A stretch of 64,000 nucleotides of DNA. Source: Lentilactobacillus sunkii DSM 19904 (GTDB lineage: Bacteria; Bacillota; Bacilli; Lactobacillales; Lactobacillaceae). The notes beneath the pieces are model-generated. The model did no database searches, was not told where the DNA came from, and worked only from the letters and a program-made list of their open reading frames with translations. Shown piece after piece: positions 15,536 through 26,427 of this stretch; position 1 is the stretch's first letter, and each line of letters starts with the position of its first letter. The position numbers and the translations under genes are program-made. The stretch is from the NCBI RefSeq assembly GCF_001435575.1, contig NZ_AZEA01000003.1, forward strand, positions 55,148 through 119,147, written 5' to 3'.

Positions 15536-18178
15536 TTACTTTGTTGCTAACCAATCAACCGCTGCACTCATTGCTTTATCAAGCCCTGCAGGATCTTTAC
15601 CGCCCGCTTGAGCCATGTTTGGACGGCCACCGCCGCCACCTTTGATGTTACCTGCAATTGACTTAATCAAGTCACCGGCTTTGATACCGGCCTTAATCTT
15701 TTCATCAGCCACAGCAACAATTAAGTTGGCTTTGTCACCACTACCGGTTCCAAGTACCAGCACATCAGACAATTCCTTTGAACGCCATGTATCGGCTAAT
15801 TGACGCAACTGATCCATGCCGGCATCCTTGATAATTCCGGTAATAATTGAGTAATTGCCGGCTGTCTTCTTATCAGCAAAAACATTTTGGGCCTGCTGTC
15901 CAGCCAGTTTGGCTTCGAGCGACTGTTGCTTTTGAGTCAGATCCTTGATTTCTGTCTGTAATTGACCAACTCGTTTAGGCGTGTCCTTAATTTGAGTAAC
16001 TTTCAAGTCACTGGCAATTTGCTTGAGTTCTTTTTCATGATCGTTGAGCATCTTGAATGCATCTTTTGCTGTAACGGCTTCAATCCGACGAACACCAGCG
16101 CCAACACCGGATTCAGAAACAATTTTAAACAAACCGATGTCACGCGTGTTGGTTACGTGGGTACCACCACAGAATTCAACTGAAAAATCACCAATGCTGA
16201 CAACTCGAACTTTGTCCCCATATTTTTCACTGAACAAAGCAATTGCACCCATTTTCTTACCAGTCTTGGGGTCAGTTACGACAGTATCAACGTTGATTTC
16301 ATTAAAGATTTGTCTGTTAACCATATCTTCAACTTTTTGGAGATCATCATCGGTCACTTGACCAAAGTGATTAAAGTCAAACCGCAAATAGTTGGGTTCA
16401 ACCAATGAACCCGCTTGTTGAGTATGCCCACCCAATACGTTTCGAAGTGATTGATCAAGCAAATGAGTAGCCGTGTGATTTTTTTCAACTCGACTATGGA
16501 ATAATTTATCAACAATCAAATGATAGTTTTTGCCTTTTTCAAGTGGCTCTTGAGTCTTTAATGTGTGGAGATTCTGTCCATTTGGTGCGTGTTGAACATC
16601 AACGACGTCAGCGACTTTATCGCCTTCCTCGTCGAGGATAACACCACGGTCGGCCACTTGACCACCCATTTCAGCGTAGAACGGTGTCTTATCAAAAATA
16701 ACTTCAACCGTTCCACCCTTGGAAGTGTCAACCAATTTCTCGTTTTCGACGATGTCAAGCAGTTTGGCGTTGTCGACATCTAATGTATCATAGCCGACAT
16801 ATTCGCTGGCATCTTTAATTTCAATCAAAAGATCGCGTTGGACGCCCATCGACTTGGCACCACTACGGGCTTTACGGGCACGATCCTTCTGCTTTTGCAT
16901 TTCAGCTTTGAAGCCTTCCTTATCAACTGATAAACCGGCATCGCTGGCTTCTTCTTGAGTTAATTCTACTGGAAAACCATAAGTATCATACAGTTTGAAG
17001 GCAGTTGGCCCGTCAATGACCGTCTGATTATTGGCCTTAGCTTCTTTGACCACTTGACCAAACAGCTTCAAGCCGTCAGCCAGGGTTTCGTTAAATCGGT
17101 CTTCTTCTGATCGGACCACCTTGGCAATATAATCTTTTTGCTTCAAGACATCAGGGTAATAAGACTTCAAGGTCTCCCCAACCACTGGAACCAGCTTGTA
17201 CAAGAAAGCTTCGTTGATTCCAAGACGCTGACCATTAACAATTGCCCGACGAATCAATCGACGGATAACATAACCCCGGCCAACGTTTGATGGTAAGGCA
17301 CCGTCACCAATTGCAACGGTAATTGCCCGTGAATGATCGGCAATGATTCTGAAAGCTTCATTGTCTTTCTTATTTGTATCATATTTCTTGTTATCACTTA
17401 ATTCCTCTGTCTTACGAATCATTGGTAGGAATAAGTCGGTTTCAAAATTTGTTCGGGCATGTTGAAAAATTGAAACCACTCGTTCGAGTCCCATTCCCGT
17501 ATCAATGTTTTTACGAGGTAGCGGTTCGTAAGTATCTTGTGGTGTGTGGTTGAATTGTGAAAACACAATGTTCCATACTTCAAGCCAACGATCATTTTCA
17601 CCACCCGGATAATTTTCAGGATCGTCATCAGCCAAGTTGTCAAAGTCCTTGCCACGATCATAAAAGATTTCTGAGTCTGGCCCGGATGGTCCCTGGCCAA
17701 TATCCCAAAAGTTGTCTTCAATTTCAATGATGTGATCAGGTGCAACACCGACTTTTTCCCAATACATCTTGGCATCTTTGTCCTTTGGGTAAACTGTCAT
17801 GAAAAGCTTATCTTTATCCCAGCCAAACCACTTTGGTGAAGTCAATAATTCAAATGCCCAGGCAATGGCTTCTTTTTTAAAGTAATCACCAACCGAGAAG
17901 TTCCCCAGCATTTCAAATAAAGTATGATGACGTGGGGTTTTACCGACGTTTTCGATATCATTGGTCCGAATACTCTTCTGTGAGCTGGTCATCCGTGGAT
18001 TCTTTGGTACAACTGAACCATCGAAATACTTCTTCATGGTTGCAACACCAGAGTTAATCCAGAGTAAAGTCGGGTCATCTACTGGAATAAGTGAAGCACT
18101 CGGTTCAATCGTGTGCCCCTTTTCTTGGAAAAAGTCCAAGTACATTTGTCTAATTTGACTGCTGCTTAACTGTTTCAT
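15536..18178 (-). CDS. alaS: Alanyl-tRNA synthetase
   Basis: An 880-residue class II synthetase of normal length. An N-terminal catalytic domain (class II motifs around FEMLGNFSVGDYFK and the GMGLERVV region) is followed by a tRNA-binding helical part, the editing domain with H-T-A-T-H near residue 570 and C-G-G-T-H near 670, and the C-terminal DHHA1 domain with its glycine-rich GGGGGRPNMAQAGG. It charges tRNA-Ala and hydrolyses mischarged Ser/Gly-tRNA-Ala. A T-box leader with an Ala specifier candidate stands upstream, so expression should rise when uncharged tRNA-Ala accumulates. Confidence 0.97.
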   Translation of the reverse strand: MKQLSSSQIRQMYLDFFQEKGHTIEPSASLIPVDDPTLLWINSGVATMKKYFDGSVVPKNPRMTSSQKSIRTNDIENVGKTPRHHTLFEMLGNFSVGDYFKKEAIAWAFELLTSPKWFGWDKDKLFMTVYPKDKDAKMYWEKVGVAPDHIIEIEDNFWDIGQGPSGPDSEIFYDRGKDFDNLADDDPENYPGGENDRWLEVWNIVFSQFNHTPQDTYEPLPRKNIDTGMGLERVVSIFQHARTNFETDLFLPMIRKTEELSDNKKYDTNKKDNEAFRIIADHSRAITVAIGDGALPSNVGRGYVIRRLIRRAIVNGQRLGINEAFLYKLVPVVGETLKSYYPDVLKQKDYIAKVVRSEEDRFNETLADGLKLFGQVVKEAKANNQTVIDGPTAFKLYDTYGFPVELTQEEASDAGLSVDKEGFKAEMQKQKDRARKARSGAKSMGVQRDLLIEIKDASEYVGYDTLDVDNAKLLDIVENEKLVDTSKGGTVEVIFDKTPFYAEMGGQVADRGVILDEEGDKVADVVDVQHAPNGQNLHTLKTQEPLEKGKNYHLIVDKLFHSRVEKNHTATHLLDQSLRNVLGGHTQQAGSLVEPNYLRFDFNHFGQVTDDDLQKVEDMVNRQIFNEINVDTVVTDPKTGKKMGAIALFSEKYGDKVRVVSIGDFSVEFCGGTHVTNTRDIGLFKIVSESGVGAGVRRIEAVTAKDAFKMLNDHEKELKQIASDLKVTQIKDTPKRVGQLQTEIKDLTQKQQSLEAKLAGQQAQNVFADKKTAGNYSIITGIIKDAGMDQLRQLADTWRSKELSDVLVLGTGSGDKANLIVAVADEKIKAGIKAGDLIKSIAGNIKGGGGGRPNMAQAGGKDPAGLDKAMSAAVDWLATK

Positions 18179-18190
18179 GCTCTTTTCTCC

Positions 18191-18407
18191 TTTGACAAAA
18201 TTAAAACACCGTTGCTAACAGAGACGCCGATTGACGCGGTACCACTCTGATTGCAACGATGTTCATCGTTAACCACTTGATCTCTATAACGTAGAGTTGC
18301 GTTTTACAATTTAAATTTTTAAGAGAGCACCATGCAAATCCTGTCGCTTTTCTCACCAACCAAAGCGTCTCTGAAAACGGAGATTTACATGGCATGTTCT
18401 TAACACA
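18191..18407 (-). ncRNA. T-box leader of alaS (tRNA-Ala responsive)
   Basis: On the minus strand the T-box core TGGTACCGCG is at 18235-18244, with U at the position that pairs with discriminator A73. Stem I is recognisable: a distal loop with GGTTGGTGAGA and a helix whose arms read CATGTAAATC and GATTTGCATG. The bases GCU at 18326-18328, just below that helix, are the likely specifier, an alanine codon. A short stem III (18258-18273) lies between. The terminator is not obvious by eye. Confidence 0.85.
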
Positions 18408-18413
18408 TCTCAA

Positions 18414-18442
18414 AGTATACTTTTTTGTGAATATGGTGTCAA
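18414..18442 (-). promoter_or_regulatory. Promoter of alaS
   Basis: Minus strand TTGACA (18437-18442), 17-base spacer, TATACT (18414-18419), a near-consensus housekeeping promoter placing the start of the T-box leader near 18407. Confidence 0.85.
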
Positions 18443-18449
18443 TGACATG

Positions 18450-19811
18450 TTACTTATAACGTGAAGAACTGCTCTTTCGCTGCTTACGCTTGGCTCTGGC
18501 TTCTTCTCGTTTAGCAACCCGGCGATCCATTTCATCCTTGCGGGCAATTGTGTTCTTAATCCGCCGCTTATATCCAGGCTTGATGTGCTTCTTTTTCTTT
18601 TTAATCATACCAATCATAGTTGGATCAAGCTTATCATGCTTTTTCCGATGAGTCTTTCGTCGGTTTCGATCATAAGAATCAACAATTTCACCATTCTTGA
18701 GAGCTTTGGGTTTGAAATGAATTCCCATATCTTCAAGTTCTTCAACTGATTTTTCCTCATCAGGTGAATATAAGGTGATTGAGGTTCCAGACATCCCATT
18801 TCGACCAGTTCGGCCAACACGATGGATGAAGAATTCCAAATCTTCAGTGGGAATGTCGTCATTGATAACGTCAGAAACACCTTCGATATCAATTCCACGG
18901 GCAGCCAAATCAGTGGCAACCACAAATTGGAAATCGAGATTCTTGACTCGTCTCATAACCTGCTTACGTTCACGGGGCTTCATACCACCGTGAATCATTG
19001 CAACCTTTAAGCCCTGACCCTTGAGATAGTCAGTCAATTCTTCAACCCGTTTTCTGGTATTTGCAAAAATTAATACCAGATATGGCTCACCAATGGTTAA
19101 CAGCTTGTAAATCAATTGGTTTTTGTCTTGGCCCTTGGTTGAAATTAACCAGTTATCAATGGTTGGACTAATGATTGTCGAAACGGGAATTTCTTCAATA
19201 AATGGATTAACCATATATTTCTTCAAAAAGACATTGATTTTTTGAGGAATCGTGGCTGAGAAAACCATCATCTGAACATGCTTACCAAAACTGGCAGCAA
19301 TATTGTCCACAACATCCAAGAATCCCATATCAAGTGTCATATCTGCTTCATCAATGACTAATTGAGAAGCCGTATGGACATCAAGTCCACCATTTTGAAT
19401 CAAATCCCAGATTCGCCCAGGAGTTCCAATCACCAACTGTGGCTGTTCATGTTTGATTTTCTTTTCCTGTCGGACCTTGTCGGTTCCACCAACGTAATGA
19501 CCGATTGAAATCGGTTTGTCACTATGTTTGGCAAGCTGTTTGGCCGCATCAATAATTTGATAAGCCAGTTCACGACTGGGAGTCGTGATAACCGCTTGAA
19601 CTTCGTCTTTGTCCGGATCCAACTGATTAAAGATCGGCAGTAAAAAGGCGTGGGTCTTACCACTACCTGTAGCGGATTGACCAACAACGTCTCTGCCCTG
19701 CATAATCACAGGAATGACTTTTTCCTGTACCGGAGTTGGTTGAGAAAAGTTAAGTTCCTTAACCGCGTCCACTAAAAAAGGCTTCAAATTAAATTCTGAA
19801 AAATTACTCAT
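18450..19811 (-). CDS. cshB: DEAD-box RNA helicase CshB type
   Basis: 453 residues. All helicase motifs are in order: Q motif (FSQPTPVQ), Walker A (SATGSGKTHAF), PTREL-like TPSRELAYQ, DEAD (IDEADMTLDMG), S-A-T, and H-R-V-G-R-T-G-R. A strongly basic tail (residues about 375-453, rich in Lys/Arg) would bind RNA. Length, the TLDMGF sequence and the tail match CshB of Bacillus, a cold-associated RNA helicase, better than CshA. It follows nrnA by eight bases. Confidence 0.88.
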   Translation of the reverse strand: MSNFSEFNLKPFLVDAVKELNFSQPTPVQEKVIPVIMQGRDVVGQSATGSGKTHAFLLPIFNQLDPDKDEVQAVITTPSRELAYQIIDAAKQLAKHSDKPISIGHYVGGTDKVRQEKKIKHEQPQLVIGTPGRIWDLIQNGGLDVHTASQLVIDEADMTLDMGFLDVVDNIAASFGKHVQMMVFSATIPQKINVFLKKYMVNPFIEEIPVSTIISPTIDNWLISTKGQDKNQLIYKLLTIGEPYLVLIFANTRKRVEELTDYLKGQGLKVAMIHGGMKPRERKQVMRRVKNLDFQFVVATDLAARGIDIEGVSDVINDDIPTEDLEFFIHRVGRTGRNGMSGTSITLYSPDEEKSVEELEDMGIHFKPKALKNGEIVDSYDRNRRKTHRKKHDKLDPTMIGMIKKKKKHIKPGYKRRIKNTIARKDEMDRRVAKREEARAKRKQRKSSSSRYK

Positions 19812-19819
19812 ATATTCTC

Positions 19820-20767
19820 CTACTTGTTTTTGGCAACAAGATCGTTTAAATCTTTAACAAAATCTTTGATATGGTCTTCGTCTTCAACGACCGCGCCACT
19901 GGCAAGTGGATGTCCGCCACCGCCGTATTGCTTGGCCAGTTCATTGATTTCAGGCCCTTTGGATCTCAATCGGATACGGAATGATCCGTCTTTTTGCTCG
20001 ACAAAAATCGCCCAAGACACCACCTGCTTGATCTTACCGGGTAACGGCACAACGGCAGACGTACTTTCATCACCAAGCTTGAAAGGCTCCAACACTTTAT
20101 TGGACAATACCAGATAAGCGGCACCGCTATCAAGAATGTTCAAATTTTCATAGACATAAGCCGATAGGCGCGCAAGTGGAATGTCAATCTCATCTTCTAT
20201 TTTGTTGACTTCACTTGTTGAAAAATCATAAGTTGCCAATTTTGAGGCAACTTCAAGTGTATGCGGTGACGTTGATGGGTACATAAATCTGCCGGTATCA
20301 CCAACAATTCCTGCGTAAAGCAAACGGGCACCCTCTGCTGGTAAGGTTAATTGATCCTTGTTCGCATCAAAGAAATCATAGATTAACTCAGAAGTACTTG
20401 AAGACTCCGGTTCAACCCACATGATGTCGCCAAATTGATCATCGTTTGGGTGATGATCAATCTTGATCAACTCTTTACCGGTGGTATAGCGTTCATCATC
20501 CACACGTGGTTGATTTGCGGTATCAACGACAATCACCAATGCATCTTTATATTGTTCATCGGTGATTTCATCAGTTGTCCCCAACCAGGCAAAACTCTCG
20601 TACTGCTTGCCTGCACATAAAACCGTTTTGTCTGGAAATGAACCCTTGATCAATTGAGCCAAACCCATTTGTGATCCGATTGCATCGGGATCTGGTCGCT
20701 TGTGACGATGAATAATAATTGTTTTAAATTTCTTAATTTCATTAAGTATTTGATCTTGAATTGCCAT
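19820..20767 (-). CDS. nrnA: DHH-family bifunctional oligoribonuclease/PAP phosphatase NrnA
   Basis: A 315-residue DHH/DHHA1 phosphoesterase. Metal-binding motifs are RHKRPDPDAIGS, VVVDTA, IDHHPNDDQFGD (the DHH triad near residue 105) and GDTGRF. The DHHA1 end has GGGGHPLASGA. NrnA degrades short RNA and 3'-phosphoadenosine 5'-phosphate. It is probably cotranscribed with cshB, eight bases downstream. Related c-di-AMP or pApA hydrolases share the motifs, but length and layout favour NrnA. Confidence 0.9.
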   Translation of the reverse strand: MAIQDQILNEIKKFKTIIIHRHKRPDPDAIGSQMGLAQLIKGSFPDKTVLCAGKQYESFAWLGTTDEITDEQYKDALVIVVDTANQPRVDDERYTTGKELIKIDHHPNDDQFGDIMWVEPESSSTSELIYDFFDANKDQLTLPAEGARLLYAGIVGDTGRFMYPSTSPHTLEVASKLATYDFSTSEVNKIEDEIDIPLARLSAYVYENLNILDSGAAYLVLSNKVLEPFKLGDESTSAVVPLPGKIKQVVSWAIFVEQKDGSFRIRLRSKGPEINELAKQYGGGGHPLASGAVVEDEDHIKDFVKDLNDLVAKNK

Positions 20768-20849
20768 ATTAATTGCTCCATTGTTTTATTGTTGAACACT
20801 TTAGTATACATTAATTAGTGAATAAGATAAACCGGAATCGTGTAATCAC

Positions 20850-21938
20850 TTAATTGAACAGGTGCAGAACAATATTTTCATAGCTGAGATCGTCCAGATT
20901 GGTAATGGTAATTCCCAGTAGCCGGACCCCTTTGGTGATGTCTGGCATATCCACCAGTAAATCATTTGCCAATGCAAAATATTCTTCGGGGCTATTCTTG
21001 ATGTAATTGTCCAGTGTCATTCTTTTGGTAAAAGTTGAAAAATCAGCATAACGGATTTTAAGAACCAACGTTTTACCGTGCTTCTTCTTATCATCCATGG
21101 TCTTCACGACCATCCCCGCAATTCGCTGCAGTGCAGCATCAACCTCAGACTGGTTATCAATGGCAGGTCCAAAAGTGCGCTCTTTACCAATTGATTTACG
21201 TACCCGTTGATACTCAACCGGCCTTTCATCAATTCCGCGGGCCCGCTCATAAAGAACATATCCAAATTTACCAAAGTGCTTAATCAAATCCATTTGAGAC
21301 CACGCAAGGAGATCCTCACCATTGTTAATATTTAATTCGCGCATTTTGGGAACCGTCTTCTTGCCTACCCCACGAAACTTTTCAATGGGCAATTTCGCCA
21401 AAAATTCAAGCGCATCCCTTTGTTCAATCACCGTTATCCCAACAGGCTTGGCATAATCAGAAGCCTCTTTAGCCAAAAATTTGTTATATGACACACCCAC
21501 TGAACAGGTTAAATGAGTTTGATCCCAAATTTCATTTTGAATCATTCTGGCAACCTGGATCGGATCAAGAACATGTTTCTTGTTGTCGGTGATGTCCAAA
21601 TAAGCCTCGTCCAGAGCGACATACTCGGTCATTTCAGTATACTCATGAAAAATTTCATGAATCTGATTGGAAACCGATCGATATAAGTCAAATCCCGAAA
21701 ATCTAAAGACGGCATTCGGGCACAATTCCAAGGCTTTCATTGCACTCATGGCCGAATGAACGCCATATTTTCGAGCATTATAGTTCGCTGTTGAAACGAC
21801 ACCTCTTCCACCGGTCTTCCGAGGATCCTTTGCGACAATTAACGGTTTGGATTTCAAGCTGGGATCTTCCCGTTCTTCTATTGAAGCATAAAAGGCATCC
21901 ATATCAACATGGATGATTTTTCTGTCTTTTGTTTTCAT
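20850..21938 (-). CDS. dinB: DNA polymerase IV
   Basis: A 362-residue Y-family translesion polymerase. Catalytic residues are in [13 protein letters not shown] (start) and V-A-L-D-E-A-Y-L-D (about residue 105). The helix-hairpin-helix thumb ([12 protein letters not shown]) and little-finger domain are complete. No beta-clamp motif is obvious at the end. The ATG at 21938 is chosen over a GTG at 21947. It stands apart from yajC behind a terminator and has a LexA-box-like sequence just upstream, consistent with damage induction. Confidence 0.93.
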   Translation of the reverse strand: MKTKDRKIIHVDMDAFYASIEEREDPSLKSKPLIVAKDPRKTGGRGVVSTANYNARKYGVHSAMSAMKALELCPNAVFRFSGFDLYRSVSNQIHEIFHEYTEMTEYVALDEAYLDITDNKKHVLDPIQVARMIQNEIWDQTHLTCSVGVSYNKFLAKEASDYAKPVGITVIEQRDALEFLAKLPIEKFRGVGKKTVPKMRELNINNGEDLLAWSQMDLIKHFGKFGYVLYERARGIDERPVEYQRVRKSIGKERTFGPAIDNQSEVDAALQRIAGMVVKTMDDKKKHGKTLVLKIRYADFSTFTKRMTLDNYIKNSPEEYFALANDLLVDMPDITKGVRLLGITITNLDDLSYENIVLHLFN

Positions 21939-21954
21939 TGATATCACTCTTAAT

Positions 21955-21968
21955 CAAACGTATGTTCT
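21955..21968 (-). promoter_or_regulatory. Probable LexA box before dinB
   Basis: Minus strand AGAACATACGTTTG differs from the Gram-positive LexA consensus CGAACRNRYGTTYG only at the first base. It lies about 20 bases upstream of the dinB ATG, a position that would block transcription. Confidence 0.7.
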
Positions 21969-21979
21969 TACCTGGTGTA

Positions 21980-22015
21980 AAAAAATGGTTGGGATAAAAA
22001 GTGATCTTCCCAACC
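21980..22015 (-). terminator. Terminator of yajC
   Basis: GGTTGGGA and TCCCAACC (21987-21994 with 22008-22015) form the stem. The minus-strand RNA ends in a run of seven U after one A. Confidence 0.88.
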
Positions 22016-22027
22016 GCTGAGCGAAAG

Positions 22028-22444
22028 CTATTTTTCTTCTGATTTTGAGTCATCATGAGCTTGATCAGAACTTTCAGTTGATTTCTGATCAGCATCAGAT
22101 GCAGCAGAATCGTCTTTGTTATCATCAGATGCCTTGTTACCGGCATCGGCATTGCTGTTAGCTGCCGGAGTGGCAACAGCTGGCTGCTTAACTGACGCAA
22201 TTGCGCTCAAGTCAAACACCAGATAGATGCCGTCACAATCCAATGTAACTGTCTTTTCAGCTTCGTTGATTTCATCAACCACACCGTGAAGACGACCGAT
22301 AGTAATAACCTGATCGCCCTCCTTGATCTTTGAAAGTTGTTCACGACGCTTTTGTTGTTGCTTTCTCTGTGGACGGATCATTAAGAAGTACATAACCGCA
22401 AACAGGACAACAATCATTAAAATTGAGTAATAAGATTGATTCAA
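22028..22444 (-). CDS. yajC: YajC, preprotein translocase accessory subunit
   Basis: 138 residues. One N-terminal membrane segment (residues 5-22) is followed by the family motif MIRPQRKQQQKR and a small cytoplasmic beta domain (EGDQVITIGRLHGVVDEI). The C-terminal 45 residues are an Ala/Ser/Asp-rich acidic tail. YajC associates with SecDF-SecYEG. It appears to start with TTG at 22444 with GGGTG seven bases upstream, because no ATG gives the membrane segment. It follows tgt as in most bacteria. Confidence 0.88.
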   Translation of the reverse strand: MNQSYYSILMIVVLFAVMYFLMIRPQRKQQQKRREQLSKIKEGDQVITIGRLHGVVDEINEAEKTVTLDCDGIYLVFDLSAIASVKQPAVATPAANSNADAGNKASDDNKDDSAASDADQKSTESSDQAHDDSKSEEK

Positions 22445-22505
22445 TATTTTTCACCCACGCTTTCCATAAGAATACTTTACCAAATACGGCCTCAATAGTC
22501 TATAC

Positions 22506-23660
<1,155 letters not shown>

Positions 23661-24701
23661 CTAATGAATATACATCGCATCGCCAAAACTGAAGAAGCGA
23701 TACTTTTCGTCAATGGCATGCTGATAAGCATTTAAAATGTTGTCACGACCGGTGAACGATGCCACCAACATGACCAGTGTTGATTTTGGAAGATGAAAAT
23801 TGGTAATAAATGAATCAACAACTTTCCAGTCATAGCCTGGTTTGATGAAAATATCCGTCCATCCGGAATCAGGGCGAATCTCACCATCAAATTTTGTGCC
23901 GACGGTTTCCAAGGTTCGAATCGAAGTCGTTCCCGTGGCGACAATCTTTCCGCCGTTTTGACGAACTGAATTCAGTGTTTCGGCGGCTTCTTCTGATAAT
24001 CGATAAAACTCACTGTGCATTTTATGGTCTTCGATGTTTTCTTCATCTACCGGTCGGAACGTTCCCAACCCGACGTGAAGTGTCAGATAAACTAAGTGAA
24101 CACCTTTATCTTCAACCTTTTTCAAAAGCTCTTTAGTCCAGTGAAGACCGGCAGTCGGTGCCGCAGCAGAACCCATTTTTTTGGCATAAACCGTTTGGTA
24201 GCGATTGGGATCATCGAGCTTTTCTTTAATATATGGTGGTAGCGGTGTTTCGCCAAGCCGTTCCAAAATTTCGATGAAGATGCCGTCATATTTGAATTCA
24301 ATTTCACGGCCACCATGATCCAGTTCTTTCGTGACAACCGCTTTTAGTTGGCCATCACCAAAGTTGATTACAGTACCGACTTTGGCCTTTTTAGCGGGCT
24401 TCATCAAAGTCTCCCAACGGTCCCCTTCAATGTTATGAAGCAGGAGCACTTCCATGTGGCCGCCGGTATCTTCTTTAACACCGTAGATCCTGGCAGGCAT
24501 CACTTTGGAGTCATTCATCACCAGGGCATCCCCCGGATTCAAATAATCGATAATATTATAAAATCGCCGGTCTTCCATCTCACCGGTATCTTTATTCAAA
24601 ACCAACAGTCGGGATTCGTCACGATCTTTAATCGGGGTTTGGGCAATTAATTCATGAGGAAGATTATAGTCAAAATCTTCAAGGGTGTAATTTGTTTTCA
24701 A
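23661..24701 (-). CDS. queA: S-adenosylmethionine:tRNA ribosyltransferase-isomerase
   Basis: 346 residues. QueA transfers the ribosyl part of SAM to preQ1-tRNA to make epoxyqueuosine. Family stretches are [40 protein letters not shown] and [17 protein letters not shown]. The start is TTG at 24701 (AAAGGA about nine bases upstream), because no ATG lies nearby. Its start codon slightly overlaps the spacer after ruvB, so the two are probably translated from one message, with tgt 12 bases downstream. Confidence 0.95.
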   Translation of the reverse strand: MKTNYTLEDFDYNLPHELIAQTPIKDRDESRLLVLNKDTGEMEDRRFYNIIDYLNPGDALVMNDSKVMPARIYGVKEDTGGHMEVLLLHNIEGDRWETLMKPAKKAKVGTVINFGDGQLKAVVTKELDHGGREIEFKYDGIFIEILERLGETPLPPYIKEKLDDPNRYQTVYAKKMGSAAAPTAGLHWTKELLKKVEDKGVHLVYLTLHVGLGTFRPVDEENIEDHKMHSEFYRLSEEAAETLNSVRQNGGKIVATGTTSIRTLETVGTKFDGEIRPDSGWTDIFIKPGYDWKVVDSFITNFHLPKSTLVMLVASFTGRDNILNAYQHAIDEKYRFFSFGDAMYIH

Positions 24702-24705
24702 AATG

Positions 24706-25734
24706 TTAATTCCTTTCGTCCTTATGAGGCATCGGATAGCTCAAGTGAGCATAGCCTTTGGGGGTTACAATTCGCCCGCGTGCGGTCCGTTTGATCAAAC
24801 CGATTTGGAGCAGATAGGGTTCATACATTTCAGCAATCGTGTCGGTTTCTTCACCAATATTTGCTGCTAACGTGTTTAGCCCAACCGGGCCCCCATCGTA
24901 ATACTTGATCATCGTCGTTAACAGTTTGATATCGGTATCGTCCAATCCCAAGTCATCAACCTTTAACCTCGACAGTGCATAACGAACAATCTCCAAATCA
25001 ACACTGTCCTTATCTGAAACTTGGGCAAAATCCCGAATCCGTTTCAGCAAGCGGTTGGCAACCCGAGGCGTTCCCCGAGATCGAAGTGCAATTTCATGGG
25101 CGCCGGATTCTTGAATATCAATTTGAAAAATGTCGGCAGTCCGTCGAACAATGTCTTCCAAATCAGAAGTCTTGTAATAGTTCATATGTTCAACAATCCC
25201 AAATCGATCCCGCAAAGGTGCAGACAGCATCCCCGCCTGAGTCGTAGCGCCAATCAATGTGAAAGGCGGAAGCGGAAAATGAATTGGGTGGGCACCGGAG
25301 CCCTGTCCGACAATAATATCCACGAAGAAGTCTTCCATCGCGGAATAAAGCATTTCCTCAACCACTTTGGGAAGCCGATGGATTTCATCGATGAACAGGA
25401 CATCCCCTGGCTGAAGTTCATTCAACAGGGAAAGCAAATCACCGGGCTTATCAATTGCCGGTCCACTGGTTGTGCGTATATTAACACCCATTTCGTTGGC
25501 GATAACCATTGCCAAAGTGGTCTTACCAAGTCCAGGGGGCCCATACAACAGAACATGGTCCAATGATTCCTCACGCTGCTTGGCAGCCTTTATATAGACC
25601 TTTAACTCGTTTTTAACGTCATCTTGTCCAATATACTCACTAAGCAGTTGGGGACGAAGTGATTTTTCAATGTTGGTTTCGTCGGCATCCACATTCTCTG
25701 GAGATATCAGTCGATCATCTTTTTCATTGGCCAA
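24706..25734 (-). CDS. ruvB: RuvB Holliday junction branch-migration motor
   Basis: A 342-residue AAA+ ATPase with Walker [10 protein letters not shown] (residues about 66-74), Walker [10 protein letters not shown], sensor [17 protein letters not shown] and the C-terminal winged helix ([16 protein letters not shown]). It drives branch migration with RuvA in recombinational repair. It begins with TTG at 25734 behind GAGGAG. It follows ruvA by 18 bases. Confidence 0.97.
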   Translation of the reverse strand: MANEKDDRLISPENVDADETNIEKSLRPQLLSEYIGQDDVKNELKVYIKAAKQREESLDHVLLYGPPGLGKTTLAMVIANEMGVNIRTTSGPAIDKPGDLLSLLNELQPGDVLFIDEIHRLPKVVEEMLYSAMEDFFVDIIVGQGSGAHPIHFPLPPFTLIGATTQAGMLSAPLRDRFGIVEHMNYYKTSDLEDIVRRTADIFQIDIQESGAHEIALRSRGTPRVANRLLKRIRDFAQVSDKDSVDLEIVRYALSRLKVDDLGLDDTDIKLLTTMIKYYDGGPVGLNTLAANIGEETDTIAEMYEPYLLQIGLIKRTARGRIVTPKGYAHLSYPMPHKDERN

Positions 25735-25752
25735 TCTATCATCTCCTCATTC

Positions 25753-26352
25753 CTAGTGCATCAATAGTTTTAATCCTAAGCTTAAATACTGGTCGGTGGA
25801 CAGACCGGTTTGTTTGGCCAAATCCGGTTCAATGCCATCAATTTGTTTAGCACCATATCCCAAAGCTTCCAAGGCAGATAATGCATCTGAAAGCTCTGGT
25901 GTCTTTTCGCTTTGAACGCCAACCTGCCGATTATCAACGGCTGTTGTTGAAATGTCGTCTAGTTTACCCTGCATATCCAAAATAATCTGGCGGGCAGTTT
26001 TCTTACCAACACCAGGAAATTTGGTGAGGAACTTGACATCCTCATTATTAATGGCTGAAATCAGCCCATCACGGTCATTGCCGGCAAGAATTGCCAACGC
26101 ACTTTTTGGACCGATTCCAGAAACTGAAATTAATTTTTCAAAAATTTGTTTATCTTCAATCGTCGCAAAGCCAAACAATAAGATTGCCGTGTCACTCACA
26201 GATTGATAGATGTATACCCTAATCACTTTTTGATCATCCACATTGAAATGGTATGGATCAGCGGTGTTGATCAAGTAACCAACCCCACCAACCAACAACA
26301 CGATATGGGTTGGCGTAATATCAACGACAGTACCTTCCAAGAATTCGAACAT
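25753..26352 (-). CDS. ruvA: RuvA Holliday junction binding subunit
   Basis: 199 residues: N-terminal OB domain (1-62), two helix-hairpin-helix motifs (VSGIGPKSALAIL and FPGVGKKTARQII, residues about 72-130), then a flexible linker and the RuvB-binding C-terminal domain. It tetramerises on four-way junctions. AGGAG lies eight bases before the ATG. A degenerate LexA box stands a few bases further upstream, which would place ruvAB in the SOS response as in Bacillus. Confidence 0.96.
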   Translation of the reverse strand: MFEFLEGTVVDITPTHIVLLVGGVGYLINTADPYHFNVDDQKVIRVYIYQSVSDTAILLFGFATIEDKQIFEKLISVSGIGPKSALAILAGNDRDGLISAINNEDVKFLTKFPGVGKKTARQIILDMQGKLDDISTTAVDNRQVGVQSEKTPELSDALSALEALGYGAKQIDGIEPDLAKQTGLSTDQYLSLGLKLLMH

Positions 26353-26370
26353 CAGTTTCTCCTCTTCATT

Positions 26371-26384
26371 AAAACGTATGTTTG
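26371..26384 (-). promoter_or_regulatory. Possible weak LexA box before ruvA
   Basis: Minus strand CAAACATACGTTTT keeps the AAC-ATA-CGTT core but deviates from CGAACRNRYGTTYG at the second and last bases. Position (about 20 bases before the ATG) and the known SOS control of ruvAB in Bacillus support it. Confidence 0.45.
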
Positions 26385-26427
26385 CCTAATAAATTGTAAC
26401 ATATCACCATTACGGGCGGGCAACATT

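Noticed and set aside
18201-18413. Open frame inside the alaS leader
   Set aside because: It lies wholly within the T-box structure and has no ribosome site.
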